A DNA stretch of 64,000 bases from Kocuria varians (lineage in GTDB: Bacteria; Actinomycetota; Actinomycetes; Actinomycetales; Micrococcaceae). The translations under genes were made by a program, and so were the position numbers. A model generated the notes under the pieces. That model was not told the DNA's origin. It saw nothing but the letters and a program-made list of their open reading frames with translations, and ran no database searches. The DNA is taken from NCBI RefSeq assembly GCF_006539885.1, contig NZ_BJNW01000007.1, forward strand, positions 1 through 64,000, read 5' to 3'. Shown here piece after piece: positions 33,903 through 43,474 of this stretch. Numbering within the stretch: position 1 is the stretch's first letter; each line of letters starts with the position of its first letter.

Positions 33903-34850
33903 TCAGATGCCCAGGTCCGGGCGGTCCGCGAGTCGCGGGTCCTCGAAGCGCGGGATGATCATGGCCGGCCCCACGCAGTTGTGCAGCACGCCCTGGGACG
34001 TGGAGCCCAGCAGCATGCCCGCGAAGCCGCCGTGGCCGCGGGTGCCGGTGACCACGAGCTGGTTCTGCCCGGAGCGCTCCACGAGCACGTGGATGGGTGA
34101 GCCGTCCACGACCTCGCCGGTGAGATCCACGCCGGGGAAGTGCCCGCGCAGCCAGGCCACGCTGGCATCCGTCGCGGCACGGACCTGGCCGCGGAGGTCG
34201 TCGAAGTCCACCGGGGAGGGCAGCCACACGGAGGAGGCGGTGTCGGAGGGGGCCGCGCACACCACGTGCAGCGGCACCCCGAGCTGCTCGGCCTCCTCGG
34301 CGGCCCAGAGCATCGCGGCGCTGGCCTGCTCGGAGCCGTCCGAGCCCACCGTGACGCCGTCCACGAACGCCCCGTGACGGCCGACGTTCTCGTTCAGCCG
34401 GTACTCGGTGCCCCACTGCAGGGGGATGATCCCCACAGGGCAGTGCGCGTGGGCGGGAACGGCCGTGGAGACCGAGCCCAGCAGCCGCCCGATCAGTCCA
34501 CCGCGGCCGCGCGAGCCCAGCACTAGCAGCTGGGCGTCCCGGCTCAGCTCCACGAGCACCCCGGAGGGGTCCCCGGCCTCGACCGTGGAGCGGACGTCCA
34601 CGTCCAGCTCGGCCACGCGGCGTCGTGCGTCCGCCACGAGCTCCGCGACGGCGCGGTTCATGGCGGCGTCGTCGAACCCGGCGTAGCCCACGTCGAAAGT
34701 GGAGCCGCCGATCATGGGCACCGAGTAGGCCGTGACCACGTGCAGCGGCGCGACCCGGCGGCGCGCCTCCCGGGCCGCCCAGTGCAGGGCCGCATAGCTC
34801 TGGTCGGAGCCGTCCACTCCCACGACGATCTCGCGCTCACGTGCGTCCAC
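33903..34850 (-). CDS. universal stress protein with two UspA domains
   Basis: 315 residues made of two tandem UspA domains (about 1-145 and 155-310). Each has the opening strand with an Asp (VVGVDGSDQSY and VTVGSDGSEQAS). Each also has the ATP-binding G-2x-G-9x-G-S/T pattern: LGSRGRGGLIGRLLGSVS in domain 1 and TGTRGHGGFAGMLLGSTS in domain 2. Two-domain ATP-binding Usp proteins are common in actinobacteria and linked to hypoxia and stationary-phase survival. ATG start at 34850. Confidence 0.93.
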   Translation of the reverse strand: MDAREREIVVGVDGSDQSYAALHWAAREARRRVAPLHVVTAYSVPMIGGSTFDVGYAGFDDAAMNRAVAELVADARRRVAELDVDVRSTVEAGDPSGVLVELSRDAQLLVLGSRGRGGLIGRLLGSVSTAVPAHAHCPVGIIPLQWGTEYRLNENVGRHGAFVDGVTVGSDGSEQASAAMLWAAEEAEQLGVPLHVVCAAPSDTASSVWLPSPVDFDDLRGQVRAATDASVAWLRGHFPGVDLTGEVVDGSPIHVLVERSGQNQLVVTGTRGHGGFAGMLLGSTSQGVLHNCVGPAMIIPRFEDPRLADRPDLGI

Positions 34851-35010
34851 GATCTTCCCTCCGTTGGGCAGGATGTCCTGGTTCCAGCCTAGTCACGCGG
34901 TCCCCGGACGCCGGGAGGCGGTGAGATGATGGGCGCACCCGGGGCGTGCTCCACCCACCGCGCACCGGGCGTGGACTGCAAGGGGCCAGACCCCCGGAAC
35001 GGAGACGACC

Positions 35011-36378
35011 GTGAGCACACGCGCACAAGGCGAGCGCCCCTCCCTGACGGCCGAGGTCAGGTCGGGCACGTGGCGGTCCTGGGGCGGCAACGTCTCGGCC
35101 GAACCCGCCGTGACCGTGCGGCCGGAGGACTCGGACCAGGTGCTGCAGGTCCTGGCGGAGGCCGCCGCGGCCGGTCTCACGGTGCGCCCGGCGGGCTCCG
35201 GGCACAGCTGGAGCCCGGTGGTCCCCACAGAGGACGTCCTGCTGGACACCTCCGCCCTGTCCGGGCTGGTCTCCGTGGACACCGAGCGCCAGCTGGTCAC
35301 GGTCTTCGCGGGCACCACGCTGCACGAGCTGAGCCGGCTGCTGGAGGAGCACGGCCTGGCCGTCGCGAACCTGCCGGACAGCGGCCACATGACGGTGGCC
35401 GGGGCCGTCGCCACCGGCATGCACGGCACGGGCCTGGGGCAGCCGTCCATGGCCGAGCAGGTGACGGCGATGAGCATCGCCACGCCCTCCGGCGAGCTGG
35501 TCTCGTGCTCCGAGACCCACCGGCCGGACCTGCTGCGCGCGGCTCGGGTGCACCTGGGCGTGCTGGGGGTCGTCGTCTCGGTCACCCTGCAGTGCGTGAG
35601 CTCCTTCCGCCTGCACTGCGCCGAGTTCCGCGAACCCCTGGCCGGGCTCGTGGACGGGATGCAGGAGCGGATGTCCGGCGCGGACCACTTCGAGTTCTCC
35701 TGGATGCCGGGCACCTCCATGGCCCACACCCGCATCCTCAGCCGGCTGCACCGTCTGCCCCAGGACTACACACGCCCGGCCTCCCCGATCTCGCGGGCAC
35801 TGCGCCGCGCGGACGACGCCGTCCTGCGCACCTCCCTGACGGCGGGCCTCGGCCGGGTGGGCTCCCTCCTGCCCCGCACGGTGAACGGGCTCAACAGGCT
35901 CGAGTCCATGGCCCTGAGCTCCCGCCGCTACACGGACGTCTCCTACCGCGCGTTCACCACCGCCCGGCCGGTGCGCTACGTGTGCAGCGAGTACGCGTTG
36001 CCGCTCGAGAGCACCGCGGACGCCTTCCGGGAGCTGCGCGACCTGGTGGACCGCAAGGGCTACGACCTCTCCTTCCCCGTGACCGTGCGCTGCTCCCCGC
36101 CGGACCGGGGACTGCTCTCACCGGCCGCGGGCCGATACACCGGGTGGATCGCCCTGCGGCAGTACGGTAGGCGTCCCCACGAGGGGTTCTTCCGCGCCGC
36201 GGAGGAGATCTTCGCGGCCCACGGGGGGCGCCCCCACTGGGGCACCGTGCACACCCGCACCGCCGCGGACCTCGCCCCGCAGTACCCCGGCTGGGACGAG
36301 TTCCTGGCGCTGCGCACCGAGCTCGACCCGCAGGGGCTGCTGCTCAACGCGCACACCCGGGAGCTGCTGGGGGTGTGA
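35011..36378 (+). CDS. FAD-linked aldonolactone oxidase (ALO/GULO family)
   Basis: 455 residues; GTG 35011 with GGAG upstream. An FAD_binding_4 domain comprises the N-terminal half, with RPAGSGHSWSPVVPTEDVLLD and the TVAGAVATGMHGTG pattern. The C-terminal ALO domain contains WGTVHTRTAADLAPQYP (HWGTVHT is typical of the L-gulonolactone/D-arabinono-lactone oxidase group) and ends in the family-specific LDPQGLLLNAHTRELLGV. The expected His for covalent flavin attachment is not obvious: the GSGHSW His could serve. Probable substrate is an aldonolactone or alditol. Confidence 0.87.
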   Translation: MSTRAQGERPSLTAEVRSGTWRSWGGNVSAEPAVTVRPEDSDQVLQVLAEAAAAGLTVRPAGSGHSWSPVVPTEDVLLDTSALSGLVSVDTERQLVTVFAGTTLHELSRLLEEHGLAVANLPDSGHMTVAGAVATGMHGTGLGQPSMAEQVTAMSIATPSGELVSCSETHRPDLLRAARVHLGVLGVVVSVTLQCVSSFRLHCAEFREPLAGLVDGMQERMSGADHFEFSWMPGTSMAHTRILSRLHRLPQDYTRPASPISRALRRADDAVLRTSLTAGLGRVGSLLPRTVNGLNRLESMALSSRRYTDVSYRAFTTARPVRYVCSEYALPLESTADAFRELRDLVDRKGYDLSFPVTVRCSPPDRGLLSPAAGRYTGWIALRQYGRRPHEGFFRAAEEIFAAHGGRPHWGTVHTRTAADLAPQYPGWDEFLALRTELDPQGLLLNAHTRELLGV

Positions 36379-36443
36379 GAGGACCGGGCGGGGCCGGCGC
36401 CGTTCCCGGATCGCTCCGGAGGCACCCGCCCCGCCCGGTCCTC
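36379..36443. terminator. bidirectional terminator hairpin
   Basis: 15-bp perfect stem GAGGACCGGGCGGGG (36379-36393) with 36429-36443 and a 35-base loop. It fills the gap between convergent genes. Confidence 0.7.
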
Positions 36444-36463
36444 GGGTGGTGCGGTCGGGCGGA

Positions 36464-37888
36464 CTACTCCGCCGAGTTCCCGGTCTCGCCGCGGGAGACC
36501 GAGACCATGTGCTCGCGCTCCACGACCTTCACGCGCTCGCGCGGGTTGCCCTCGGCGTCCTGCGAGGCCTGGCCCAGCGACTGCTCATGCTCGTCCAGGG
36601 CCAGCCAGCCCTCCCACGTGGTGAAGGGGACGCCCTTCTCCTCGAGCAGCTCCACCACGGCCTCCGGCTCGGGGCGGTCCGGGTCCGCGAGGGACGCGTG
36701 GTCCTCGATGAGGTGGTTCACGGTCTCCAGCGCGTCCGACTTGGTCGCACCGATCAGGCCCACGGGGCCGCGCTTGATCCAGCCGGTCGCGTACACGCCC
36801 GGGATGGGGGCGCCGTCGGCGTCGACCACGCGGCCCTCCTCGTTGAGGATCACGCCGCGCTCGGGGTCGAAGGGCAGCTCCGGCAGCGGGGAGCCCAGGT
36901 AGCCGATCGCGTGGTAGACGGCCTGCACGGGGTACTCCGTGTACTCGCCGGTGCCCGTGACGGAGGCGTCGCCGTTCAGGCGCGTGCGCTCCATGCGGAT
37001 CGCGCGGACCTTGCCGTTCTCGTCCCCCAGGATCTCGTCCGGGGTCTGGAGGAAGTGCAGGTGCAGCCGGCGGGACGCCGTCTTGGGGGTGTCGTCCTCG
37101 CGCCACTTCTGCAGCGTCTTCATCATGACCTTGGTCTGGTTGTTCTCGACCATGGCCTGCTCGGAGGCCTCGTCGAACTGGAAGTCCTCGTCGTAGACCA
37201 CGATGTCCACGTCCCGGGACTTGGCCAGCTCGCGCAGCTCCAACGGGGTGAACTTGATCTGCGCCGGGCCGCGGCGGCCGAAGATGTGCACGTCCGTGAC
37301 GGGGGACTTCTTCAGGCCCTCGTACACGTTCTCCGGGATCTCGGTCACGAGCATGTCCTCGGCGTGCTTGGACAGCACGCGCGCCACGTCCAGGGCCACG
37401 TTGCCGTTGCCGATGACCGCGATCTCCTTGGCCTCCAGGGGCCACGTGCGGGGGTAGTCCGGGTGGCCGTCGTACCAGGCCACGAAGCGGGCCGCACCGT
37501 AGGAGCCGTCCAGGTCCGCGCCGGGGATGTCCAGCGGGGCATCGTTGACGGCGCCGGTGGCGAAGATGACGGCGTCGTAGTGGGTCAGGAACTCGCCCAG
37601 CGTGATGTCCTTGCCGTACTCCACGTTGCCGAAGAACCGGATGTCCCCGCGGCCCAGGATGGAACGCAGCGCCGTGATGATGCCCTTGATGCGGGGGTGA
37701 TCCGGGGCCACGCCGTAGCGGATGAGACCGAACGGGGTGGGGTAGCGGTCGAAGAGGTCCACGCTCACCTCGAGCTCGCCCTCGCGCACCGCCTCGGTCT
37801 TGGTGATCATGTCCGCCGCGTAGATGCCGGCGGGGCCTGCACCGATCACGGCCACGCGGAGCGGGCGGCGGGTTGTGGGGGTAGTCAC
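36464..37888 (-). CDS. fprA: ferredoxin/adrenodoxin-type NADP+ reductase (FprA)
   Basis: 474 residues similar in layout to mycobacterial FprA and adrenodoxin reductase. The FAD motif VAVIGAGPAGIYAADM is near the N-terminus, YPTPFGLIRYGVAPDHP follows it, and the NADP motif IAVIGNGNVALDVARVL lies near residue 155. HIFGRRGPAQIKFTPLELREL and, near the end, GWIKRGPVGLIGATKSDA complete the family pattern. It transfers electrons between NADPH and ferredoxins for P450s and other redox enzymes. No ferredoxin gene is adjacent. Confidence 0.93.
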   Translation of the reverse strand: MTTPTTRRPLRVAVIGAGPAGIYAADMITKTEAVREGELEVSVDLFDRYPTPFGLIRYGVAPDHPRIKGIITALRSILGRGDIRFFGNVEYGKDITLGEFLTHYDAVIFATGAVNDAPLDIPGADLDGSYGAARFVAWYDGHPDYPRTWPLEAKEIAVIGNGNVALDVARVLSKHAEDMLVTEIPENVYEGLKKSPVTDVHIFGRRGPAQIKFTPLELRELAKSRDVDIVVYDEDFQFDEASEQAMVENNQTKVMMKTLQKWREDDTPKTASRRLHLHFLQTPDEILGDENGKVRAIRMERTRLNGDASVTGTGEYTEYPVQAVYHAIGYLGSPLPELPFDPERGVILNEEGRVVDADGAPIPGVYATGWIKRGPVGLIGATKSDALETVNHLIEDHASLADPDRPEPEAVVELLEEKGVPFTTWEGWLALDEHEQSLGQASQDAEGNPRERVKVVEREHMVSVSRGETGNSAE

Positions 37889-38112
37889 GGTGGCGCTGTC
37901 CTTTCGACACGCACGCGGGTCCCGCGTGCTTGCTGGGGTTGTCGTCCACGGTAGTGAATCGTGGTGAGTGTTGCCTAACGTCCTGCGCCGGCAGCACCGC
38001 CCTGACGCCGATCCGCGCGGTCGGGGAAAGGGCCCGGCGTAGTATTTCTACACAAAAACCCCCACCGTTTCCGTACGGTGCGTCACGTACGCGCCCGCCC
38101 GTGAGGATTGCC

Positions 38113-39573
38113 ATGTCGTCATCCACCCCGCCCGCCGCCGCACGCGAACCACGCGGCGGACTGGACCGCTTCTTCTCGATCACCAGGCGCGGGTCCACCG
38201 TGGGCCGGGAGGTGCGCGGCGGCGTCGCCACCTTCATCGCCATGAGCTACATCGTGGTGCTCAACCCGCTGGTGCTGGGCTACGGCCAGGACGCCGCGGG
38301 CAACGCCCTGGGCGGCTCGCGGGTGGCCGCGGTGACGGCCCTGGTGGCCGGTGTGCTCACGATCCTGATGGGCGTGTGGGCCCGCTCCCCGTTCGGCGTG
38401 GCCGCGGGGCTGGGCGTGAATGCGTTCCTGGCCGTGACCATCGCGACCAACCCCGGGCTCACGTGGCCCGAGGTGATGGGCCTGGTGATCTGGGCCGGCG
38501 TGATCATGGTGGTGCTCGTGCTGACCGGGTTCCGCACCGCGGTGTTCAACGCCGTGCCGGCCTCGCTCAAGACGGCCATCGTGGTGGGCATCGGGCTGTT
38601 CATCGCCCTGATCGGACTGGTCAACGCCGGCTTCGTGCGCCGCATGCCGGACGCCGCCGGGACCACCGTGCCGGTGCAGCTGGGCGTGGGCGGTCAGCTG
38701 GTCGGCTGGCCCACCCTGACCTTCGTGGTGGGGCTGCTGCTGACGCTCGCCCTGATGGTGCGCAACGTGCGCGGCGGGATCCTGATCTCCGTGGTGCTGA
38801 CCACCGTGCTGGCCCACGTGCTCGAGGCCGTGGCACCCTCCGGCTCCTCCGTGGAGAACCCCCGCGGCTGGTCCCTGGTGGTGCCCTCCACCCCGAACGG
38901 CTTCTTCAGCCTGCCGGACCTCTCCCTGCTCGGTGCCGCCGCTCCCCTGGACGCGTTCCGTCAACTGGGTGTGATCTCGTGCGCGCTGCTGATCTTCACC
39001 ATCCTGCTCTCGGTCTTCTTCGACGCCATGGGCACCACGGTGGGGCTCTCGCAGCAGGCCGGGCTCGTGGCCGAGGACGGCCAGATCGAGAACCTGGACC
39101 GCGTGCTGCTCGTGGACGCGCTCGGCGCGGTGGCCGGCGGCGCGGGCTCGGCGTCCTCCAACCAGATCTTTGTGGAGTCCTCCACGGGCATCGCCGACGG
39201 CGCCCGCACGGGTCTCGCGAACGTGGTCACCGGCGTGCTGTTCCTCGCCGCCATGTTCCTCACGCCGCTCGTGAGCATGGTCCCGTTCGAGGCCGTTGCT
39301 CCCGCCATGGTGGTGGTGGGCTTCCTGATGGCCAAGAACGCCGTGGACATCGACTGGCAGGACTGGGGGGTCGCCATCCCCTCGTTCCTGACCTTCGCGA
39401 TCATGCCGTTCACGTACTCGATCGCGGACGGCATCGGCGCGGGCTTCGTCTCCTACGCCTTCATCCGCGTGGTGCAGGGCCGCGGCAAGGAGGTCCACCC
39501 GCTGATGTACGTGGTGGCCGCCGCGTTCGTCCTGTTCTACGGCGTGGGCGTGATCAAGGGCTGGATGAGCTGA
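38113..39573 (+). CDS. AzgA-type purine (adenine/guanine/hypoxanthine) permease
   Basis: 486 residues from ATG 38113, with GAGGA upstream. The AzgA-branch NCS2 signature is visible: LDRFFSITRRGSTVGREVRGGVATFIAMSYI (partly quoted), then NPLVLGYGQDAAGN, LGVNAFLAV, the helix-8 segment FFDAMGTTVGLSQQAGL and the SSTGIADGARTGLANVVTGVLF region. About 12 to 14 membrane helices. It imports purine bases by proton symport. The upstream gap has a TAGTAT -10-like box in an A/T-rich stretch at about 38039; no purine riboswitch is seen. Confidence 0.9.
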   Translation: MSSSTPPAAAREPRGGLDRFFSITRRGSTVGREVRGGVATFIAMSYIVVLNPLVLGYGQDAAGNALGGSRVAAVTALVAGVLTILMGVWARSPFGVAAGLGVNAFLAVTIATNPGLTWPEVMGLVIWAGVIMVVLVLTGFRTAVFNAVPASLKTAIVVGIGLFIALIGLVNAGFVRRMPDAAGTTVPVQLGVGGQLVGWPTLTFVVGLLLTLALMVRNVRGGILISVVLTTVLAHVLEAVAPSGSSVENPRGWSLVVPSTPNGFFSLPDLSLLGAAAPLDAFRQLGVISCALLIFTILLSVFFDAMGTTVGLSQQAGLVAEDGQIENLDRVLLVDALGAVAGGAGSASSNQIFVESSTGIADGARTGLANVVTGVLFLAAMFLTPLVSMVPFEAVAPAMVVVGFLMAKNAVDIDWQDWGVAIPSFLTFAIMPFTYSIADGIGAGFVSYAFIRVVQGRGKEVHPLMYVVAAAFVLFYGVGVIKGWMS

Positions 39574-39591
39574 TCCCGCTCCTCTTCTGAC

Positions 39592-39648
39592 GACGACGCC
39601 GCTCGCCGCCTTCCACGGGTCCCTCCCGTGGGGCGCGGGCGGCGTTGT
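39592..39648 (+). terminator. terminator after the purine permease
   Basis: Inverted repeat with the inner perfect stem CCACGGG/CCCGTGG and an outer GCCGC/GCGGC region, followed by GTTGTTCGT. A GACGACGACGCCGC copy forms its left shoulder. Confidence 0.65.
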
Positions 39649-39711
39649 TCGTGCCGGCCCGCGGGTGCTGACCGATGCCGTGCAGCCACCCGGCTCCACC
39701 GCCCCCGCGCG

Positions 39712-40692
39712 TCAGGCCGAGCCGTTGCCCTGCGCCCCGGGCGCCTCAGCGTGCGGGGTCCCTGCTTCCGGACCCTCGGGGACCGGGTCCGCCGGCTTGT
39801 CGTGCCACGGGTGCGCGTCCGCGGCCAGCTCACGGCACCACGCGGTGTCCTTGTACTGGGCCGGCAGGGAGCCGCCGAGCAGCTCGCGGCCCAGCGCGGC
39901 GGCGTCGGCGGAACCGGCCGCGGGAAGTGGGGCGTGGGAGGCCGCGAGCACCACGTTGCCGTAGCGGCGGCCCTTGAGCATCGCGGGATCCGCGACCGCC
40001 GCCACGTGCTCGAAGACCTCCAGCAGCGCGGCGACCTCCGCGCGCGTGCCCTTGAGGTTGCGGGTGTCCCCCACGTTCAGCAGGTACAGCCCGTCCGGCG
40101 CCATCACGCGGTCCACGCACCGGGCGAACTCCACCGTGCGCAGGTGCCCCGGAGTCTGCTCCCCCGCGAAGACGTCCCGGATCACGACGTCCCGCGAGCC
40201 CTCCGTGAGCGACCCGGTGACCGCGCGGGCCTCCCCGGGGCGGATCCGCAGCAGGGGCGCGCGGGGCAGGTCCAGCCACTCGCGCACCAGGGTGGCCAGG
40301 GCGGCGTCGAGCTCCACGACCACCTGCCGGGCCTGCGGGTAGCGCCAGCCGAGGTAGCGGGCCATCGTGCACGCGCCGCCGCCCAGGTGCAGGACGCGCA
40401 GCGCGGTGGGGTCCAGGTGGGCGGAGACGTGCTCCTCCAGCACCGTGGAGAACCAGCGCATGTACTCGAACTCCAGCTGGTCCGGGCGCTCCGGGACGAT
40501 GTGCGAGGACGGCACCCCGTTCACGCGCAGCAGCCACGCACCGGGCACGTACGGGTCCCGCTGCAGCTCCACGGTGCCGGTGTCCGTGACCCAGGTGCGC
40601 TCCACGAGCCCGGGAGCGTCCGACGACGCCGCGGCGCCGGCTTCCCCGCGCCCGTCACGCCTGGTGCTCTTCCCGCGGTTCTTCCGGCTCAC
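39712..40692 (-). CDS. spermidine-synthase-like methyltransferase-fold protein
   Basis: 326 residues. The core (about 40-270) is the spermidine/spermine synthase fold. It has LRVLHLGGGACTMARYLGWRYP (GGGxx motif for the nucleoside ligand), VVVELDAALATLVREWL, and VVIRDVFAGEQTPGHLRTVEF in place of the catalytic D-x-x-D of true synthases. Single-domain actinobacterial homologues of this type have no proven substrate. Low-complexity tails are present at both ends; the N-terminal one (AAASSDAPG) is encoded by the recurring motif. It may be an aminopropyltransferase or another AdoMet-family enzyme. Confidence 0.75.
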   Translation of the reverse strand: MSRKNRGKSTRRDGRGEAGAAASSDAPGLVERTWVTDTGTVELQRDPYVPGAWLLRVNGVPSSHIVPERPDQLEFEYMRWFSTVLEEHVSAHLDPTALRVLHLGGGACTMARYLGWRYPQARQVVVELDAALATLVREWLDLPRAPLLRIRPGEARAVTGSLTEGSRDVVIRDVFAGEQTPGHLRTVEFARCVDRVMAPDGLYLLNVGDTRNLKGTRAEVAALLEVFEHVAAVADPAMLKGRRYGNVVLAASHAPLPAAGSADAAALGRELLGGSLPAQYKDTAWCRELAADAHPWHDKPADPVPEGPEAGTPHAEAPGAQGNGSA

Positions 40693-40720
40693 GAGCTCGC
40701 GGGGATGGTCGGGTCCTGCC

Positions 40721-41134
40721 TCACGCGCGATCCGGGGCGGCCGCGCCCGGGGTGGTGCCCGCGGCGTCGTCCGCGGAGCCGTCCGGGCGGCCCGCCGCGA
40801 TGCCGCGGCGCTCCTGCGAGCGGCCGAGCTCGTGGCTGTGCAGCGCGGACTCCAGGCGTTCCACCTTGCCGGTGAGCTCCCCCGTGTGGCCGGGGCGGAT
40901 GTCCGCCTTCAGCACGAGCGAGACGCGCGGGCCGTACTCGGCCACGGCGGCGGTGGCCTCCTTGACCACGGCCATGCACTCGTCCCACTCGCCCTCGATG
41001 GTGGTGAACATGGAGTCGGTGCGGTTGGGCAGCCCGGACTCGCGCACCACGTGGACGGCCGCGGCGACGGCGTCGTGCACGGAGGCGTCCGGGTTGTCGC
41101 CGCCACTGGGTGAGACTGAGAAGGCAATCAACAT
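40721..41134 (-). CDS. thiamine-binding protein (MTH1187/YkoF-like, DUF77)
   Basis: 137 residues from ATG 41134. The MTH1187-family domain covers about residues 1-95: MLIAFSVSPSG, VHDAVAAAVHVVRESGLP, the FTTIEGEWDECMAVVKEAT block and RVSLVLKADIRPG. Members of the YkoF/MTH1187 group bind thiamine or its pyrimidine. The tail (about 100-137) is disordered and contains ADDAAGTTPG from a motif copy. It sits 28 bases after the spermidine-synthase-like gene's start side, but on the same strand and upstream of it, so the pair may be co-transcribed. Confidence 0.82.
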   Translation of the reverse strand: MLIAFSVSPSGGDNPDASVHDAVAAAVHVVRESGLPNRTDSMFTTIEGEWDECMAVVKEATAAVAEYGPRVSLVLKADIRPGHTGELTGKVERLESALHSHELGRSQERRGIAAGRPDGSADDAAGTTPGAAAPDRA

Positions 41135-41238
41135 GTGACCAGTGTGGCACCGGCACCCCAAAAGCGCGAGCCCCTGCGGAGCGTGTGGAGTTCATAGACT
41201 GGAGGCACCATCGGTCGACGACGCAGGGAGCATCTTCC

Positions 41239-43332
41239 ATGACGCAGGGCATCTACATTTCCGCCATGACACCGCTGAGCGGCAAGACCCTGGTGGCGTT
41301 GGGCCTCGCCGACACCATGTTCAAGCGCACGGACGCGCTCGGGTTCTTCCGGCCGGTCTTCGACGGCGCGACCCCGGAGGACGACTCCGTCCTGCAGCTC
41401 ATGAAGCGCACGTTCGACCTGCCGGACTCCCGCTGCCGGGGTGCGGTGTCCCTGGAGCGCACGCGCGAGATCCTCGCCTCCGGGGACCACGACGAGCTCG
41501 ACTCCGCCGCCATGGCCGTCTACTCCGAGATGGCCCGCGAGTGCGATGTGATCCTCGTGGACGGCACGGACCTCGTGGCGCACAACGCGGCCACCGCGGA
41601 GTTCGACCTCAACGCCCGGCTCGCCAACAACATGGGCTGCTCCGTGGCCGCGGTCATCAGCGCGCACGACTCCGAGCGGGTCAAGGACGTCCTCAACGCG
41701 ATCGACGTGACCCGCACCGAGCTGCGCCAGGCCGGCTGCGACATCTACGCCGTGATCGTGAACCGCGCGGACCCCGCCCACGTGGAGGAGATCCGCCGGG
41801 ACGCCAAACCCGGGGACCACAACCTCCCGGCGTACGTCATCCCGGAGCTCCCCGCGATCTCCAACCCCACCGTCGCCGAGCTCGTGGACGCGCAGGGCTA
41901 CGGCACGGACTTCAACTCCAGCTCCGTGGACCGCGACATCAAGGCCGTGAAGGTGGCGGCCATGACGGCGGGCAACTTCCTGGACCAGATGGCGGACGGG
42001 GACCTGGTGATCACCCCCGGGGACCGGACGGACGTGGTCTCCGCGACCCTGGCGTCGTCGTTGGCGCCCACCCTCCCCACGCCCGCGGGGATGCTGCTCA
42101 CGGGCGGTTTCCGCCCCTCCGGCGCCGTGGGCTCCCTGCTGGGTGCCGCGCCATTCCCCGTGCTCGTGACCGAGGGGGACACGTTCTCCACGGCGCAGGC
42201 CGTGGCCGGCACCCGCGGCACGCTGGCCGGCGCGCACTCCCGCAAGATCGCCGCCGCGCGCGGTGCGTGGGCCGAGTACATCGACAGCGACGAGCTCTCC
42301 GGGCGGCTGACCCTGCCCCGCCCGGTCAAGCGCACCCCGCTGCGGTTCCTGCACGAGCTCGTGGAGTCCGCGCGCGCGGACCGCAAGCACGTGGTGCTCC
42401 CGGAGGGCGACGACCCCCGGATCCTGCGCGCCGCGGAGATGATCCACCGCCGCAACTTCTGCGACCTCACCGTGCTGGGCGAGCCGGAGGCCGTGCGCGC
42501 GCTCGCGCAGTCCGAGGGCATCGAGCTCGACTTCGACGCCGAGGGCCTGAACCTCGTGGACTTCCAGCACGACGACGCCCTGCGCGAGAAGTACGCGGAC
42601 GAGTACGTGCGGCTGCGCTCCCACAAGGGGGTGAGCAAGGAGCAGGCGCTGGAGCGCATGGCGGACGGCTCGTACTTCGGCACGATGATGGTGCAGCTGG
42701 GGGACGTGGACGGCATGGTCTCCGGTGCCGCCCACACCACCGCGAACACCATCCGTCCCGCCCTGGAGTTCGTGAAGACCCGCGAGGGCGTGAACATCGT
42801 CTCCTCCGTGTTCTTCATGCTGCTCGCGGACCGGGTGCTCGTCTACGGCGACTGCGCCGTGAACCCCAACCCGGACGAGCAGCAGCTCGCGGACATCGCC
42901 CTCGCCTCCGCCCAGACGGCGCGCGAGTTCGGCGTGGACCCCCGCGTGGCCATGCTCTCCTACTCCACCGGCGGCTCCGGCTCCGGCGAGGACGTGGAGC
43001 GCGTGCGCGCGGCCACGGAGATCGTGCGCGAGCAGCACCCGGACTTCGAGGTCGAGGGCCCCATCCAGTACGACGCCGCCGTGGACGCCTCGATCGCCAA
43101 GTCCAAGCTCCCGGGATCGCACGTGGCGGGGCAGGCCACCGTGTTCGTGTTCCCGGACCTGAACACCGGCAACAACACCTACAAGGCCGTGCAGCAGTCC
43201 GCCGGCGCCGTGGCGGTGGGCCCCGTGCTGCAGGGTCTGCGCAAGCCCGTGAACGACCTCTCCCGCGGGTGCACGGTGGACGACATCGTGAACACCGTCG
43301 CCATCACGGCGATCCAGGCGCAGACGCTCTGA
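41239..43332 (+). CDS. pta: phosphate acetyltransferase (long form)
   Basis: 697 residues. Three domains: an N-terminal P-loop dethiobiotin-synthase-like region (MTQGIYISAMTPLSGKTLVALGL), a central DRTGG domain (about 220-330), and the C-terminal catalytic PTA_PTB domain (about 370-697). The last has HVVLPEGDDPRILRAAEM, YSTGGSGSGEDVERV and the VFPDLNTGNNTYKAVQ signature. It converts acetyl-CoA and phosphate to acetyl phosphate. The ATG at 41239 has AGGGAG upstream, and a TAGACT -10-like box is at 41196-41201. ackA follows in the same direction. Confidence 0.96.
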   Translation: MTQGIYISAMTPLSGKTLVALGLADTMFKRTDALGFFRPVFDGATPEDDSVLQLMKRTFDLPDSRCRGAVSLERTREILASGDHDELDSAAMAVYSEMARECDVILVDGTDLVAHNAATAEFDLNARLANNMGCSVAAVISAHDSERVKDVLNAIDVTRTELRQAGCDIYAVIVNRADPAHVEEIRRDAKPGDHNLPAYVIPELPAISNPTVAELVDAQGYGTDFNSSSVDRDIKAVKVAAMTAGNFLDQMADGDLVITPGDRTDVVSATLASSLAPTLPTPAGMLLTGGFRPSGAVGSLLGAAPFPVLVTEGDTFSTAQAVAGTRGTLAGAHSRKIAAARGAWAEYIDSDELSGRLTLPRPVKRTPLRFLHELVESARADRKHVVLPEGDDPRILRAAEMIHRRNFCDLTVLGEPEAVRALAQSEGIELDFDAEGLNLVDFQHDDALREKYADEYVRLRSHKGVSKEQALERMADGSYFGTMMVQLGDVDGMVSGAAHTTANTIRPALEFVKTREGVNIVSSVFFMLLADRVLVYGDCAVNPNPDEQQLADIALASAQTAREFGVDPRVAMLSYSTGGSGSGEDVERVRAATEIVREQHPDFEVEGPIQYDAAVDASIAKSKLPGSHVAGQATVFVFPDLNTGNNTYKAVQQSAGAVAVGPVLQGLRKPVNDLSRGCTVDDIVNTVAITAIQAQTL

Positions 43333-43444
43333 CGCGAAGCGGCCAGGGCAGGATCCGCGGCGCTTCTGGACGAGGTCCGGCAGCCGCGGCGGCGGTGTCC
43401 GACCTCACCGGCCTCGAGCGGGATCCGTCGTCTGCTCCGCCCGC

Positions 43445-43474
43445 CCCGGGCCCTGCTGCGCAGCAGGGCCCGGG
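43445..43474. repeat. 30-bp perfect palindrome between pta and ackA
   Basis: CCCGGGCCCTGCTGC followed directly by its reverse complement, with no loop. It could attenuate readthrough from pta or stabilise RNA ends. The remaining intergenic sequence, 43333-43576, shows no other gene. Confidence 0.85.

Noticed and set aside
38037-38112. Purine riboswitch before the AzgA-type permease
   Set aside because: The A/T-rich leader has no three-way junction or conserved TATA and loop sequences of purine aptamers.
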